Below, piece by piece: positions 34,216-43,617 of a DNA stretch of 52,655 nucleotides; position 1 is the first letter of the stretch, and each line of letters starts with the position of its first letter. The position numbers were made by a program, and so were the translations under genes. Under the pieces are notes generated by a model. The model did no database searches. It was not told the origin of the DNA and was given only the letters and a program-made list of their open reading frames with translations. The stretch is from Candidatus Alistipes intestinigallinarum (GTDB lineage: Bacteria; Bacteroidota; Bacteroidia; Bacteroidales; Rikenellaceae). The stretch is taken from NCBI GenBank assembly GCA_019115745.1, contig DXDA01000042.1:1-52655 (forward strand). The letters run 5' to 3'.

Positions 34216-36159
34216 ATGGATAAAAAATCGATTATCGGTATTGCTGTCGTGGCGCTCCTATTCCTCGGATTCGCCTACTTCAGCAGTAAGGAACAACAGA
34301 AATTTCAACAGCAGAAAGCCATTTACGACGCCTATATGGATTCGGTGGCGAGAGCCTCGCGGCCGGTCGCTACGCCCGACTCGCTGGCCTTCGGCGATGT
34401 GTTGGCCGATCCCGCCGATGCGGACTCGATCGCCGCGGCGGCCTATCAGCGCCAGGTGGAGACCCTCGGGGCTTCGCTGGCTGCAGCCCGGGATGCCGAA
34501 GCCGAAGAGTTTACCGTCGAAAATGAGGTCATTGCCGTGCGCTTCTCGACGCGCGGCGGGCAGGTGAAGGGCGTGACCCTCAAGGACTACACCAAATACG
34601 CCCCCCGCGGAGAGCGCAACCAGCCGATCGAACTCATGGACCCGGCGACGGCCCGTTTTGCGCTGTCATTCTACGTCAAGAACGGCCTGAGAAACATCCC
34701 CGTCAATACGATGGAGTATGTCTTTACGGCCGAACCCGTCGCAACGCTCGACGATGGCGCCCGGCAGGTCGTCATGCGGCTGCCCATCGCTGCGGAATCC
34801 GCGCTCGAATACCGTTATCTGATCTATGACACGAAGTCGCCCGAACGCGACTACCTCGTCGATTTCGATGTCCGGCTCGTGAACATGGCCCGCGAGATGG
34901 CCAATCAGACCCAGATTCTGATCGACTGGTCGAACACCTCCTATCAGAACGAAAAGGGTTTCCAGAACGAGAACATGTACACCACGCTGGCCTATCGCTT
35001 CCCGGGCGAACGCTCGATCGAGGAGTTGGGCATGAGCGAGGAGTCCAAGTCGAAGGAGGTCTCCTCGCAGGTCAACTGGGTGGCATTCAAGCAGCAGTTC
35101 TTCTCGTCGGTATTCATCGCTCCGGAGAATGTCACCTATGCCAACATGCGTTTCGATACGGCCGCTCCCGAGTCGGAACTCCTGAAGAACTTCTCGGCGC
35201 AGATGGCCGTGCCCTACACGCCGCAGACCGAAGGGTATGACTTCGCCTTCTACTTCGGGCCCAACAAGTACTCGATCCTCAAGAAAGTAGAGTTCCCCGC
35301 GGGCGGCGACATTCATCTCGAACGCCTCGTGCCGCTGGGGTGGGGCATCTTCGGCTGGGTCAACCGCTGGTGCGTGATCCCGGTCTTCGACTTCCTCCGC
35401 AACTACATCTCCAGCTTCGGAATCATCATTCTGATCCTCGTTATCCTGGTCAAGCTGGTGATCTCGCCTCTGACCTACAAGAGCTATGTCTCGATGGCCA
35501 AAATGCGCCTGATCAAGCCCCAGGTCGACGAACTCAACAAGAAGTATCCCAAACCCGAGGATGCCATGAAGCGTCAGCAGGCCACCATGGAGCTCTACAA
35601 GAAGGCCGGAATCAACCCCATGGGCGGATGTATCCCGATGCTGATCCAGTTGCCGATCCTGATCGCCATGTTCCGCTTCTTCCCCGCATCGATCGAGTTG
35701 CGCGAGCAGCCCTTCCTCTGGGCCGATGACCTCTCGTCGTACGACAGCGTGCTGAACCTCCCCTTCTCGATCCCCTTCTACGGTGACCACGTTTCGTTGT
35801 TCGCCCTGTTGATGGCCGTGTCGCTCTTCGGGTACTCGTGGTTCAGCTACCAGCAGACCGCTTCGTCGCAGCCCCAGATGGCCGGCATGAAGTTCATGAT
35901 GGTCTACCTCATGCCGATCATGATGCTCTTCTGGTTCAACAGCTATTCGAGCGGCTTGTGCTACTATTACCTCCTCTCGAACCTCTTCACCATCGCCCAG
36001 ACGCTCGTCATCCGGCGCATGGTCGACGACGAGAAGATTCATGCCATCATGCAGGCCAACGCTGCCCGGAAGTCGAAGGGCAAGAAGTCGAAGTTCCAGC
36101 AGCGCTACGAGGAGCTGCTCCGCCAGCAGGAGGCTCAGCAGCGCGCCAAACGCAAGTAG
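34216..36159 (+). CDS. yidC: Membrane protein insertase YidC
   Basis: Inserts and folds inner-membrane proteins, alone or with SecYEG. The 647-residue protein has an N-terminal membrane helix (residues 5-23), a large periplasmic beta-domain (about 70-370), and a conserved C-terminal five-helix core with YKSYVSMAKMRLIKPQVDEL near 418 and NPMGGCIPMLIQLPILIAMF near 470. The C terminus is basic (KSKGKKSKF) as in ribosome-binding YidC. Strong terminators follow. It has no neighbouring rnpA or rpmH, so is not in the classic ribosomal-end operon. Confidence 0.97.
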   Translation: MDKKSIIGIAVVALLFLGFAYFSSKEQQKFQQQKAIYDAYMDSVARASRPVATPDSLAFGDVLADPADADSIAAAAYQRQVETLGASLAAARDAEAEEFTVENEVIAVRFSTRGGQVKGVTLKDYTKYAPRGERNQPIELMDPATARFALSFYVKNGLRNIPVNTMEYVFTAEPVATLDDGARQVVMRLPIAAESALEYRYLIYDTKSPERDYLVDFDVRLVNMAREMANQTQILIDWSNTSYQNEKGFQNENMYTTLAYRFPGERSIEELGMSEESKSKEVSSQVNWVAFKQQFFSSVFIAPENVTYANMRFDTAAPESELLKNFSAQMAVPYTPQTEGYDFAFYFGPNKYSILKKVEFPAGGDIHLERLVPLGWGIFGWVNRWCVIPVFDFLRNYISSFGIIILILVILVKLVISPLTYKSYVSMAKMRLIKPQVDELNKKYPKPEDAMKRQQATMELYKKAGINPMGGCIPMLIQLPILIAMFRFFPASIELREQPFLWADDLSSYDSVLNLPFSIPFYGDHVSLFALLMAVSLFGYSWFSYQQTASSQPQMAGMKFMMVYLMPIMMLFWFNSYSSGLCYYYLLSNLFTIAQTLVIRRMVDDEKIHAIMQANAARKSKGKKSKFQQRYEELLRQQEAQQRAKRK

Positions 36160-36225
36160 TGCCGGCGGCGTGAAGCAACTTTGAATTTCACGGCCCCACC
36201 CCTTGATTTCGGGGCCGGTCGATAT

Positions 36226-36264
36226 GAAAAAGCCCCTCTCGATTTTTTCGGGAGGGGCTTTTCG
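36226..36264. terminator. Bidirectional terminator between yidC and the RlmI-like gene
   Basis: AAAAGCCCCTC (36228-36238) pairs perfectly with GAGGGGCTTTT (36252-36262) over 11 bp, with T-runs in both directions. A second GC-rich hairpin (GGCCCC/GGGGCC) lies at about 36192-36216. Confidence 0.88.
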
Positions 36265-36401
36265 TGGAATAGGGGGATGGATCGGCTGCGGTCGACGGGT
36301 TGAGGCCCGGCTTTCGGGGCTCGGACCCGGGTTGCCGATCAGAGGGGCGGATGAACGGTATCCGAGGAAAAGGGGTGTCGGGTTGGTCCGGCTGCCGCCG
36401 T

Positions 36402-37601
36402 CTATTCGACGTAGAGAACCAGCCCCTTGAGGTATTCGCCTTCGGGGTGGTAGATGTTGATCGGGTGGTCGGCGGGCTGCGTCAACTGGTGCAGGATCCG
36501 CACCTTGCGCCCGGCCATGGCTGCCGCTGAAAAGACCGTCGTGCGGAACAGCTCCTTCGAAACGGCCTGCGAGCACGAGAAGGTGAAGAGAATCCCGCCC
36601 GGCCGGATCTGCGACAGGGCCCGGGCATTCAGCCGCCGGTAACCCTGCATGGCGTTGCTCAGCACCTTGTGGTGCTTGGCGAAGGCCGGCGGGTCGAGGA
36701 TGATCAGGTCGTAGCGGTTGCCGATCTCCTTGAGGTACTCCACGGCGTCGGCTGCAACCTCCGTATGGCAGGCCGTGTCGCCGAAATTCAGCCGCATGTT
36801 CTCGGTGGCCAGCTCTACGGCCCGCTCCGACGAGTCGACCGAGACCACCTCCTTCGCCCCGCCCGAAAGGGCGTAGACCGAAAAACCGCCCGTATAGCAG
36901 AACGTGTTGAGCACCGTGCGCCCCTTGGCGTAGCGTTTCACCAGTTCGCGGTTCTCGCGCTGGTCGAGGAAGAAGCCCGTCTTCTGGCCCTGTTCCCAGT
37001 TCACGAGGAACTGCTCGCCGTTTTCGAGCACCACCTGCGAGGCGTGCTCCGCGTGTCCCCAGAGGTAGCCGTCCACGGCCCCCAGGTCGGCCTTGTAGGG
37101 GAGCGTCTGCGACGACTTGTCGTAGATGGCCGTCAGGCGTTCGCCGTAGGTCGCACGCAACGCCTCGGCGATCTCCATCCGCGAGCGGTACATCCCGACC
37201 GAATGGCACTGGATGACGGCCGTCGTGCCGTAGATGTCCACCACCAGCCCCGGCAGCGAATCGCCCTCGCCGTGCACCAACCGGTAGCAGGTCGTCTGCG
37301 GGTTCTCCGTAAGTCCCAGCGTGCGCCGCACGTCGTGGGCCACCGAGATGCGGCGGTTCCACCACGCCTGGTCGATCGGCTCGCGCTCGAACGACAGCAC
37401 TCGCACGGCGATCGAACCGATCTGGTAGTGCCCCTGGGCGATGAACTCCCCGGAGCGGGTGCAGACTTCGACAAGGGCACCCTCGGCGAAATCCGACTCC
37501 TCCTCGGCGCGGATGTGGTCGATGGCTCCCGAGAAGATCCACGGGTGGCGGCGAAGGAGCGATTCCTCCTTGCCTTTGCGCAGGATGATTTGCGGTATCA
37601 T
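36402..37601 (-). CDS. SAM-dependent rRNA m5C methyltransferase, RlmI-like
   Basis: A 399-residue enzyme of the RlmI (YccW) family: an N-terminal PUA domain (residues 1-75; QIILRKGKEESLLRRHPWIF), a linker domain, and a Rossmann methyltransferase domain with FLDQRENRELV near 215, VLNTFCYTGGFSVYAL near 231, and ILDPPAFAK near 303, then a C-terminal Cys in TFSCSQAVS near 350. RlmI methylates C1962 of 23S rRNA in E. coli; the target here is inferred. The ATG at 37601 overlaps the exonuclease gene by 4 nt, evidence of coupling. Confidence 0.92.
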   Translation of the reverse strand: MIPQIILRKGKEESLLRRHPWIFSGAIDHIRAEEESDFAEGALVEVCTRSGEFIAQGHYQIGSIAVRVLSFEREPIDQAWWNRRISVAHDVRRTLGLTENPQTTCYRLVHGEGDSLPGLVVDIYGTTAVIQCHSVGMYRSRMEIAEALRATYGERLTAIYDKSSQTLPYKADLGAVDGYLWGHAEHASQVVLENGEQFLVNWEQGQKTGFFLDQRENRELVKRYAKGRTVLNTFCYTGGFSVYALSGGAKEVVSVDSSERAVELATENMRLNFGDTACHTEVAADAVEYLKEIGNRYDLIILDPPAFAKHHKVLSNAMQGYRRLNARALSQIRPGGILFTFSCSQAVSKELFRTTVFSAAAMAGRKVRILHQLTQPADHPINIYHPEGEYLKGLVLYVE

Positions 37602-38206
37602 GGGCGTAACGGTTTTTGCGGCGTGCGGAGCAGGCGTTCGTAGATGCGGATGCAGACCCAGGCGTCCGTCGCGGCGTAGAGCTGCTGTTTGTCGGTCAGG
37701 GTCGCGGCCTCCCAGTTGCTCAGGCGCTGGGCCTTCGAGACCCGCTGGCCCAGCACGATGGCCGAGAGTTTGCGCAGGCTCTTCTCGCCGATGCCCCATT
37801 GCGGGGCGATCGTCTGCAGGTCGATGAACCCTGCGTCGCGGAAGTGGCGGATCTGCCGCAGCGAACGAAGGTCGCCCGCCACGTCGGCGCCGATCTTCAG
37901 AAGCTGCCGGTTCTCGAAGAGCTGCAGGATCGGTTTGGCCAGCGGAATCTTGTTCAGCCGGAAGAGGTAGCAGACCTTCGGCGTCGAGAGCTGCAGCAGC
38001 GACACCCGGAACGTGACGCCTGGGCGGAACGACGGCCGCGTCTCGGTGTCGAAACCGATCACCGGTTCGGCGGCCAGCTCCTTGCAGGCTGCGGCGATGT
38101 CGCGTTCCTGCTCGATGATGCGGATCGTACCCCCGAACTCGATGGCCGGAAGCTGGGCGGTCTCCTCGTTGCTGATTTTATCCGTGAAGTTGTTGACTGT
38201 GGTCAT
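37598..38206 (-). CDS. 3'-5' exonuclease, RNase D-like
   Basis: A 202-residue DEDD-family nuclease. Catalytic acids are in VIGFDTETRPSF near 49, GADVAGDLRSL near 105 and the ExoIII-type YAATDAWVCI near 177 (Tyr plus Asp, DEDDy). The family resembles the exonuclease domain of WRN and RNase D. No HRDC domain follows. It lies immediately downstream of recQ and overlaps the methyltransferase gene, so may be part of the same unit; in Bacteroidota this exonuclease is often linked to the RlmI-like gene. Confidence 0.88.
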   Translation of the reverse strand: MTTVNNFTDKISNEETAQLPAIEFGGTIRIIEQERDIAAACKELAAEPVIGFDTETRPSFRPGVTFRVSLLQLSTPKVCYLFRLNKIPLAKPILQLFENRQLLKIGADVAGDLRSLRQIRHFRDAGFIDLQTIAPQWGIGEKSLRKLSAIVLGQRVSKAQRLSNWEAATLTDKQQLYAATDAWVCIRIYERLLRTPQKPLRP

Positions 38207-38225
38207 CCCGAAGTGAATGTTCCTG

Positions 38226-38233
38226 CAAAATTA
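38226..38233 (-). promoter_or_regulatory. -7 element for the exonuclease gene
   Basis: Minus-strand TAATTTTG fits TAnnTTTG and overlaps the recQ stop codon, 19 nt upstream of the exonuclease start. It would give the exonuclease and methyltransferase genes their own promoter. Confidence 0.5.
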
Positions 38234-40315
38234 CGCAATAATTTTCAATATCCCGCCCTTGTCGCCGACGATTTTGCCCTCGGCGAGCAATTCCCGGAGC
38301 GCTTCGGCCACCCGTTCGGGCGGGCACGCGCAGGCGGCGGCCAGTTGCTGCGGGTCGGCCGGGGCTGCGGAGAGCATCCCGAGCAGCCGCTCGCGGAGCG
38401 GCATCGCCGCCGTGGGGAAGTCTTCCGGGACGGCTGCGGCGTCGGCCGGTCGGGCCGTATTCGGTGCTGCGGGGGCAGCGGGGGCATGGGCGGAGTTGCG
38501 GAGGAAGGTCTCGGAGGCGGTGGAGTCGGTGGGTGCGGGTGCATCGGCGGTGGATTCGTCTCCGTCGGTAGTCCGGACTGCCTTGGCGGCCCGTTTGCGC
38601 GCCAGGCACACGTCGCAGATCCCGCACGGGACGGGCGACTCCGCCCCGAAGTAGCGCTCCAGCACCGTGCTCCGGCACTCCTCCTCGTTCGTGGCGTAGG
38701 CGAGCATCCGCTCGAAGCGTTCGTGCATCAGCTCCTGGCGCCGGCGGTAGGTCTCCGGGGCGATGTAGAGGTCCGCACGCGGCAGCCGCTCCTCGTTCAT
38801 GAAGAGGATCGGCGAGCGGTTCGACGGGATGTAGCGGATCACCCGCAGCATCCAGAGCTGTTTGAGCAGCTCCTTCACCCGCTCCACCGTATAGCCGCTC
38901 CAGGTGGCCAGCTCGCCCTCGTCGATCGGACGGAACTCGTTGAAGATTCCGTTGTAGAGCCGCAGCAGCGTGCGGATGAACGGGTCCAGTTGGTCGCGCT
39001 GCACACGCAGGCGGTACAATTCATCGCGGCTCACGCAGAACATCACCCGGGCCGGGTTCTCCTGGGCATCGGTCAGCGTCATGTAGCCGTTCTGCTGGAG
39101 GAGCTTCAGCGCACTCTGCACCCGTCCCGAATAGAGGTGCTCCCGGGCGCAGAAGTCGTGCAGGTTGAACAGGTAGCTGCATTCGCCCCCTTCGCCGATC
39201 CCGATCTGCAGGTAGGAGCAGATCCGTTCGTAGATCTCCTTGACCTGTTCCAGCGGCGGGAACTCCTGGTCGAAACGCCGCGCGATGCGCTCGCCGTCGT
39301 CCGACGCAACCAGCAGCAGCGCATAGGCCCGCTGTCCGTCGCGTCCGGCACGCCCCGCCTCCTGGTAGTAGCTCTCCAGCGAGTCGCACATCGAGTAGTG
39401 CACCACGAACCGCACGTCGGGTTTGTCGATCCCCATGCCGAAAGCGTTCGTGGCGACCATCACCCGAACCTCGCCCTTCAGCCATGCATCCTGGCGCTGC
39501 GTGCGGTCCGCATGGCCCAGTCCGCCGTGGTAGGCCGCTGCGGCGATCCCTTCGGCCCGCAGTTGTTCGGTCAGTTGTTCGGTCCCCTCCCGCGTCCGCA
39601 TGTAGACGATGCCCGAGCCGGGGACGTTTCGCAGCAGCCGCAGCAACTGGCCGTTCTTGTCGTCCGTGTGGCGGACGCTGTAGGAGAGATTCGGACGCGC
39701 GAAGCTGCTCCGGATGATGTGCGGTTCGGAAAACTGCAGGTGGCGCATGATGTCTTCGGCAACGGCCTGCGTCGCCGAGGCTGTCAGCGCCAGCACCGGA
39801 ACGCCCGGAAGCCGTTCGCGCAGCTCCGCAATCCGCAGGTACGAGGGCCGGAAGTCGTAGCCCCACTGCGAGATGCAGTGCGCCTCGTCGACCGCCAGCA
39901 GTGTGACGTTCATCCGCACGACCCGCAGCCGGAAGGCTTCCGTTGCCAGCCGTTCCGGGGCTACGTAGAGGAATTTCACGTCGCCGTAGACGCAGTTGTC
40001 CAGCGCGATGTCGATCTGCCGCGGCGAGAGCCCCGAGTGGATCGCCACGGCCTGGATTCCCAGGCGCCGGAGCCGGTCGGTCTGGTCCTTCATCAGCGCG
40101 ATGAGCGGCGTGACCACGATGCACAAACCCGCCCGGGCCATCGTCGGAACCTGGTAGGTCAACGATTTCCCGCCGCCGGTCGGCATCAGCGCCAGCGTGT
40201 CGCGCCCGGCCATGACCGCGCGGATGATCTGCTCCTGCACGGGCCGGAACTCCCGAAAACCCCAGTGTCGCTGCAATATCTCGTGCAGATCCGTATGCTC
40301 CGTTGCCGATTCCAT
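38231..40315 (-). CDS. recQ: ATP-dependent DNA helicase RecQ
   Basis: A 694-residue 3'-5' helicase for recombination and repair. Motif I PTGGGKSLTYQ near 46, motif II VDEAHCISQWGYDFRPSY near 146, and GMGIDKPDVRFV and YQEAGRAGRDGQ around 300-330 are all present. The zinc-binding region shows CRSTVLERYFG...CGICDVC near 555-580, and a winged-helix domain precedes it in modified order. The end of the protein (about 600-694) is a Pro/Ala/Ser linker plus a small helical domain, and no clear HRDC domain. The start ATG at 40315 lies only 4 nt from the -7 element, so mRNA could be leaderless. Confidence 0.95.
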   Translation of the reverse strand: MESATEHTDLHEILQRHWGFREFRPVQEQIIRAVMAGRDTLALMPTGGGKSLTYQVPTMARAGLCIVVTPLIALMKDQTDRLRRLGIQAVAIHSGLSPRQIDIALDNCVYGDVKFLYVAPERLATEAFRLRVVRMNVTLLAVDEAHCISQWGYDFRPSYLRIAELRERLPGVPVLALTASATQAVAEDIMRHLQFSEPHIIRSSFARPNLSYSVRHTDDKNGQLLRLLRNVPGSGIVYMRTREGTEQLTEQLRAEGIAAAAYHGGLGHADRTQRQDAWLKGEVRVMVATNAFGMGIDKPDVRFVVHYSMCDSLESYYQEAGRAGRDGQRAYALLLVASDDGERIARRFDQEFPPLEQVKEIYERICSYLQIGIGEGGECSYLFNLHDFCAREHLYSGRVQSALKLLQQNGYMTLTDAQENPARVMFCVSRDELYRLRVQRDQLDPFIRTLLRLYNGIFNEFRPIDEGELATWSGYTVERVKELLKQLWMLRVIRYIPSNRSPILFMNEERLPRADLYIAPETYRRRQELMHERFERMLAYATNEEECRSTVLERYFGAESPVPCGICDVCLARKRAAKAVRTTDGDESTADAPAPTDSTASETFLRNSAHAPAAPAAPNTARPADAAAVPEDFPTAAMPLRERLLGMLSAAPADPQQLAAACACPPERVAEALRELLAEGKIVGDKGGILKIIA

Positions 40316-40319
40316 AATA

Positions 40320-40366
40320 CAAAGGTAGGAAAAATTGGGCGGTTCGGAGAATTTTTCCTACTTTTG
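40320..40366. promoter_or_regulatory. Symmetric divergent promoter of recQ and the PqqD-like gene
   Basis: Plus strand: TTG at 40335-40337, 21 nt, TACTTTTG at 40359-40366. Minus strand: TACCTTTG at 40327-40320. The two are embedded in an inverted repeat, AAAGGTAGGAAAAATT (40321-40336) and AATTTTTCCTACTTT (approximately 40350-40364), with one bulged base. Confidence 0.75.
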
Positions 40367-40387
40367 CATCCGTACTGCATTCGCAAG

Positions 40388-40660
40388 ATGAGGATTCGCC
40401 CCGAATACAAACTCCGCGAAATGGCCGGAGAACACATCGTTGTGGTCCCTGCGGCCGACGGCGCTGCCGATCTCACGCGCATCGTCTCGCTCAACGAGTC
40501 GGCCTGCTGGCTCTGGGAGGAGCTGCGCGAACGGACGTTTTCCGAAGAGGAGCCCGCACGGCTTCTCATCGCCCGCTACGAGGTCGAGCCCGAGGTGGCC
40601 CGGCGCGATGCCCGGGCGTGGATCGACCGCCTCGCGGCTTGCGGAATCCTCGAAGTCTGA
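40388..40660 (+). CDS. PqqD-like protein (RiPP recognition-type domain)
   Basis: A 90-residue protein matching the PqqD family: KLREMAGEHIVVVP, VSLNESACWLWEELRERTF and IARYEVEPEVARRDARAWID are the three conserved parts, with the family's winged-helix fold. PqqD and related domains bind leader peptides for radical-SAM maturases. No such enzyme is nearby, so this is an orphan. It begins a likely unit, because the next gene starts 6 nt after its stop. A strong promoter sits 22 nt upstream. Confidence 0.82.
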   Translation: MRIRPEYKLREMAGEHIVVVPAADGAADLTRIVSLNESACWLWEELRERTFSEEEPARLLIARYEVEPEVARRDARAWIDRLAACGILEV

Positions 40661-40666
40661 CGCTCG

Positions 40667-41104
40667 ATGAAGGTGAAACGTTACATAGCACTCCTGCTCT
40701 GCACGCTCTATCTCGCGGCTACGGCCGGGACGGCGCTGGCGTCGCTGACCTGCCGGTGCCTGGGCATGACAGCCCCGGTCGAACACCTCTGTACGGGCGA
40801 CTGCCACCACGCCGAAGCGGATGCTGACGGGCTGAATGGCTGCCCGGAGTGCTCGCTCAAGGCGTGCTGCGGATGTGAACTGCACTCCACCGAGATCGAT
40901 CTCTACACCTCGTCGCATTCGGACGACAGCGAAAAATACATCCGTTGTGTCGTGGCGGTCCTCCCGCCGTCGCTGGCCGCCGAGTGCCCGTGTCCGGCGC
41001 ACGTGCCCGCTTTGCGGCGCGCGGGCCTCCTGCCGCCCGTTCCCCTCGTCCGGGAGATGCCCGGTCGGGTGTTCGGATTGCGCGCACCTCCCGCCTGGGC
41101 TTGA
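40667..41104 (+). CDS. Exported Cys/His-rich protein, possibly HYC_CC_PP-like
   Basis: A 145-residue protein with a signal peptide (residues 1-26, LLLCTLYLAATAGTALA) and about fourteen Cys and several His in a short space: CRCLG, CTGDCHH, CPECSLKACCGCELH. The Cys/His density suggests metal binding or a disulfide-rich exported domain. It resembles small exported proteins often encoded just upstream of metal-related TonB receptors in Bacteroidota (HYC_CC_PP family), but this is a context-based guess. The C-terminal third is Pro- and Arg-rich, and includes CPCPAHVP. It may act as a periplasmic metal carrier or sensor. Confidence 0.68.
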   Translation: MKVKRYIALLLCTLYLAATAGTALASLTCRCLGMTAPVEHLCTGDCHHAEADADGLNGCPECSLKACCGCELHSTEIDLYTSSHSDDSEKYIRCVVAVLPPSLAAECPCPAHVPALRRAGLLPPVPLVREMPGRVFGLRAPPAWA

Positions 41105-41172
41105 AATTCGTTTCGGGACCGGACCTTTGAGCTCCGGTCCGCAACCGCTTTTCAAACCAAGACGGAATCATC

Positions 41173-43548
41173 ATGAAATCTCTGAAAATCTTTCTTTTGA
41201 CCTCCGCACTCGCTGCCGGGTGCGGCGTGGCGCGCGCCCAGGACCTGCGCGGTGTGGTGCGCGATGCCGACAACCAGCCCCTCGTCGGGGCCTCGGTCTA
41301 CTGGGCCGGGACAACCATCGGTGCCAGCACCGATGCCCAGGGGGCCTTCCTCCTCCACCGCGTCAAGGGGTATGACCGCCTTGTGGCGTCGTACCTCGGT
41401 TATGTCAACGATACGATCCGGGTCGAAACCGGTAAGGATCGCCTCGATTTCGCCCTCCGCGCCGAAGGCGTCGCGCTGGAGGATGTCGTCGTCGAGGGAA
41501 ACCTCAGCGGCAATTTCGTCAAGCGCGACGGAATCATGAAGGGCGAGATGATCTCCTTCGCGGGCCTCTGCAAGATGGCCTGCTGCAACCTCGCCGAATC
41601 GTTCGAAAACTCCGCCTCGGTGACCGTCGGATACAGCGACGCCATCTCCGGGGCCCGGCAGATCAAGATGCTCGGGCTGGCCGGAACCTACACCCAGATC
41701 CTCGACGAGAACCGTCCGATCATGCACGGACTGAGCGCCCCCTACGGGTTGAGCTACACGCCCGGCATGTGGCTCAACTCGATTCAGGTCTCGAAGGGCG
41801 TCGCCTCCGTCACCGCCGGCCACGAGGCCATCACCGGACAGATCAACCTCGAACACCGCAAGCCCACCGACGACGAACGGCTCTTCCTGAACCTCTATCT
41901 CGACGACGAGCTGCGTCCCGAGATCAATGTCTCGTCGGCCTTCCCCGTGACGAAGGACAAGAAGCTCACGAGCGTCGTCCTGCTCCACGGATCGATGGAC
42001 ACCGACGTGCGCAAGATGGACCACAACGACGACGGTTTTCGGGATTTGCCCCTCTCGGATCAGATCAACGTGGCGAACAAATGGCTCTATGCCGCCGACA
42101 ACGGGACGCAGATCCGCTGGGGCTGGAAGTTCGTGCAGGAGAACCGCCTCGGCGGAATGCTCGACTTCAAGAACACTGCGGCCATGCGCGACGCCATGCT
42201 CGCCGACTGGGACTGGCAGGCTGAGGAGAAGCCCATGCCCCTCTACGGTTCGCACATCCGCAACCGCAATGCAAACGGCTATTTCAAGGTCGGAATGCCC
42301 GTCGGACCGGCCGTTTACGATGCCGACGAGCAGGACGAGATGCGTTCGAACATCGCCTTCGTGGCTGACTTCGACCACTTCAGCGAGGATGCCTACTTCG
42401 GACTGAATGACTACGACGGAAACCAGAACTCGCTGGCGCTGAATCTGATGTACAACCACTACTTCACTTATCGGTCGTCGCTGATCGTCGGTGTCCAGGC
42501 CCATCTGGACTACTACCGCGAGGGGCTGCTGAACCGGACGCCCTGGATTGCCGACTTCCAGGAGGGCGATTACGACCTCGACCGCAACGAACGGGAGGCC
42601 GGCGCCTATGCCGAATACACCTATGCCATCAAGGAGAAGTTCTCGATCGTGGCCGGTATTCGCGGCGACTACAACCACTATTACGACCGCTTCTTTGTCA
42701 CGCCCCGCGGCCATCTGAAATGGAACATCACCCCCTCGACCACCTTCCGCGCCTCGGCCGGGTTGGGATACCGCTCGACGAACCTCATCACGGACAACAT
42801 CGGCGTACTGGCCACCGGACGCGCCATTCAACCCGTGGTCTTCCGTGACGGAAAGCCCGCCGTGGGGAGTTTCCACGACATCGACCGCATGGAGAAGGCC
42901 CTGACCGTCGGCGGAAGCCTCACGCAGACCTTCGGACTCGTCAAGGAGGGCGATGCAACGCTCAGCATCGACTACTTCCGCACGCAGTTCTACAACTCGG
43001 TAGTGGCCGACCAGGAGATGTATGCCGACCGCATCGTCTTCTACAACACCGACGGCCGCTCCTACACCGATACCTATCAGGTCGACTTCTCGTGGTCGCC
43101 CGTCGAGCGGCTCGACATCTTCGCCACGTTCCGATACACGGACAGCGAGATGACCATCCGTCGGGCGGACGGGACATCGGCGCGGGTCGAGCGCCCGCTG
43201 GTCAGCGAGTACAAGACGCTGCTCAACATTCAGTATGCCACGAAGTTCCGCCGCTGGACCTTCGATGCCACGGCCCAGTTGAACGGCCCGGCCCGAATTC
43301 CGACGCAGAACGCCGATCTGGCCGACAGCTACCATTCGCCGCGCTATCCGATGTTCTATGCCCAGGTGAGCCGCAAGCTGGGCAAGTTCGACATCTACGT
43401 CGGCTGCGAGAACATTGCCGATTACATCCAGAAGGACCCGATCCTCCATGCCGAGAATCCCTATTCGGCAGCGTTCAACTCGATGAACGTGTGGGGACCT
43501 CTGATGGGACGCAAATTTTATATCGGAATGCGGCTTAACATCTATTGA
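41173..43548 (+). CDS. TonB-dependent outer-membrane receptor, probably metal-related
   Basis: A 791-residue receptor: signal peptide (residues 1-23), a carboxypeptidase-regulatory-like domain (about 25-108: LRGVVRDADNQPLVGASVYW), a plug domain (about 115-225; ENSASVTVGYSDAISGARQI, QILDENRPIMHGLSAPYG) and a beta-barrel to the C terminus, which ends RLNIY. The unusual plug sequence CKMACCNLAESFE carries three Cys near 130, a pattern seen in receptors linked to heavy-metal and copper clusters. Gene order with the Cys/His protein upstream and the HMA protein downstream agrees. The substrate (Cu, Zn or a metal complex) is not shown by sequence. No SusD-like partner is present. Confidence 0.9.
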   Translation: MKSLKIFLLTSALAAGCGVARAQDLRGVVRDADNQPLVGASVYWAGTTIGASTDAQGAFLLHRVKGYDRLVASYLGYVNDTIRVETGKDRLDFALRAEGVALEDVVVEGNLSGNFVKRDGIMKGEMISFAGLCKMACCNLAESFENSASVTVGYSDAISGARQIKMLGLAGTYTQILDENRPIMHGLSAPYGLSYTPGMWLNSIQVSKGVASVTAGHEAITGQINLEHRKPTDDERLFLNLYLDDELRPEINVSSAFPVTKDKKLTSVVLLHGSMDTDVRKMDHNDDGFRDLPLSDQINVANKWLYAADNGTQIRWGWKFVQENRLGGMLDFKNTAAMRDAMLADWDWQAEEKPMPLYGSHIRNRNANGYFKVGMPVGPAVYDADEQDEMRSNIAFVADFDHFSEDAYFGLNDYDGNQNSLALNLMYNHYFTYRSSLIVGVQAHLDYYREGLLNRTPWIADFQEGDYDLDRNEREAGAYAEYTYAIKEKFSIVAGIRGDYNHYYDRFFVTPRGHLKWNITPSTTFRASAGLGYRSTNLITDNIGVLATGRAIQPVVFRDGKPAVGSFHDIDRMEKALTVGGSLTQTFGLVKEGDATLSIDYFRTQFYNSVVADQEMYADRIVFYNTDGRSYTDTYQVDFSWSPVERLDIFATFRYTDSEMTIRRADGTSARVERPLVSEYKTLLNIQYATKFRRWTFDATAQLNGPARIPTQNADLADSYHSPRYPMFYAQVSRKLGKFDIYVGCENIADYIQKDPILHAENPYSAAFNSMNVWGPLMGRKFYIGMRLNIY

Positions 43549-43617
43549 TGGCGCGGAGTGCGGTCGCCGATACCTTATATATAATAAAGGTACAACGAAA
43601 AACCCAATAAAACTGCT

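Noticed and set aside
34666..37542. Minus-strand open frame of 958 codons
   Set aside because: It runs antisense to yidC and then out of frame across the RlmI-like gene. Composition is that of a shadow frame.
37616..40660. Plus-strand open frame of 1014 codons
   Set aside because: It is the complement of the RlmI-like, exonuclease and recQ genes. Its protein is rich in Arg, His and Pro, with no domains. Only its last 90 codons, starting from the ATG at 40388, are a real gene (PqqD-like).
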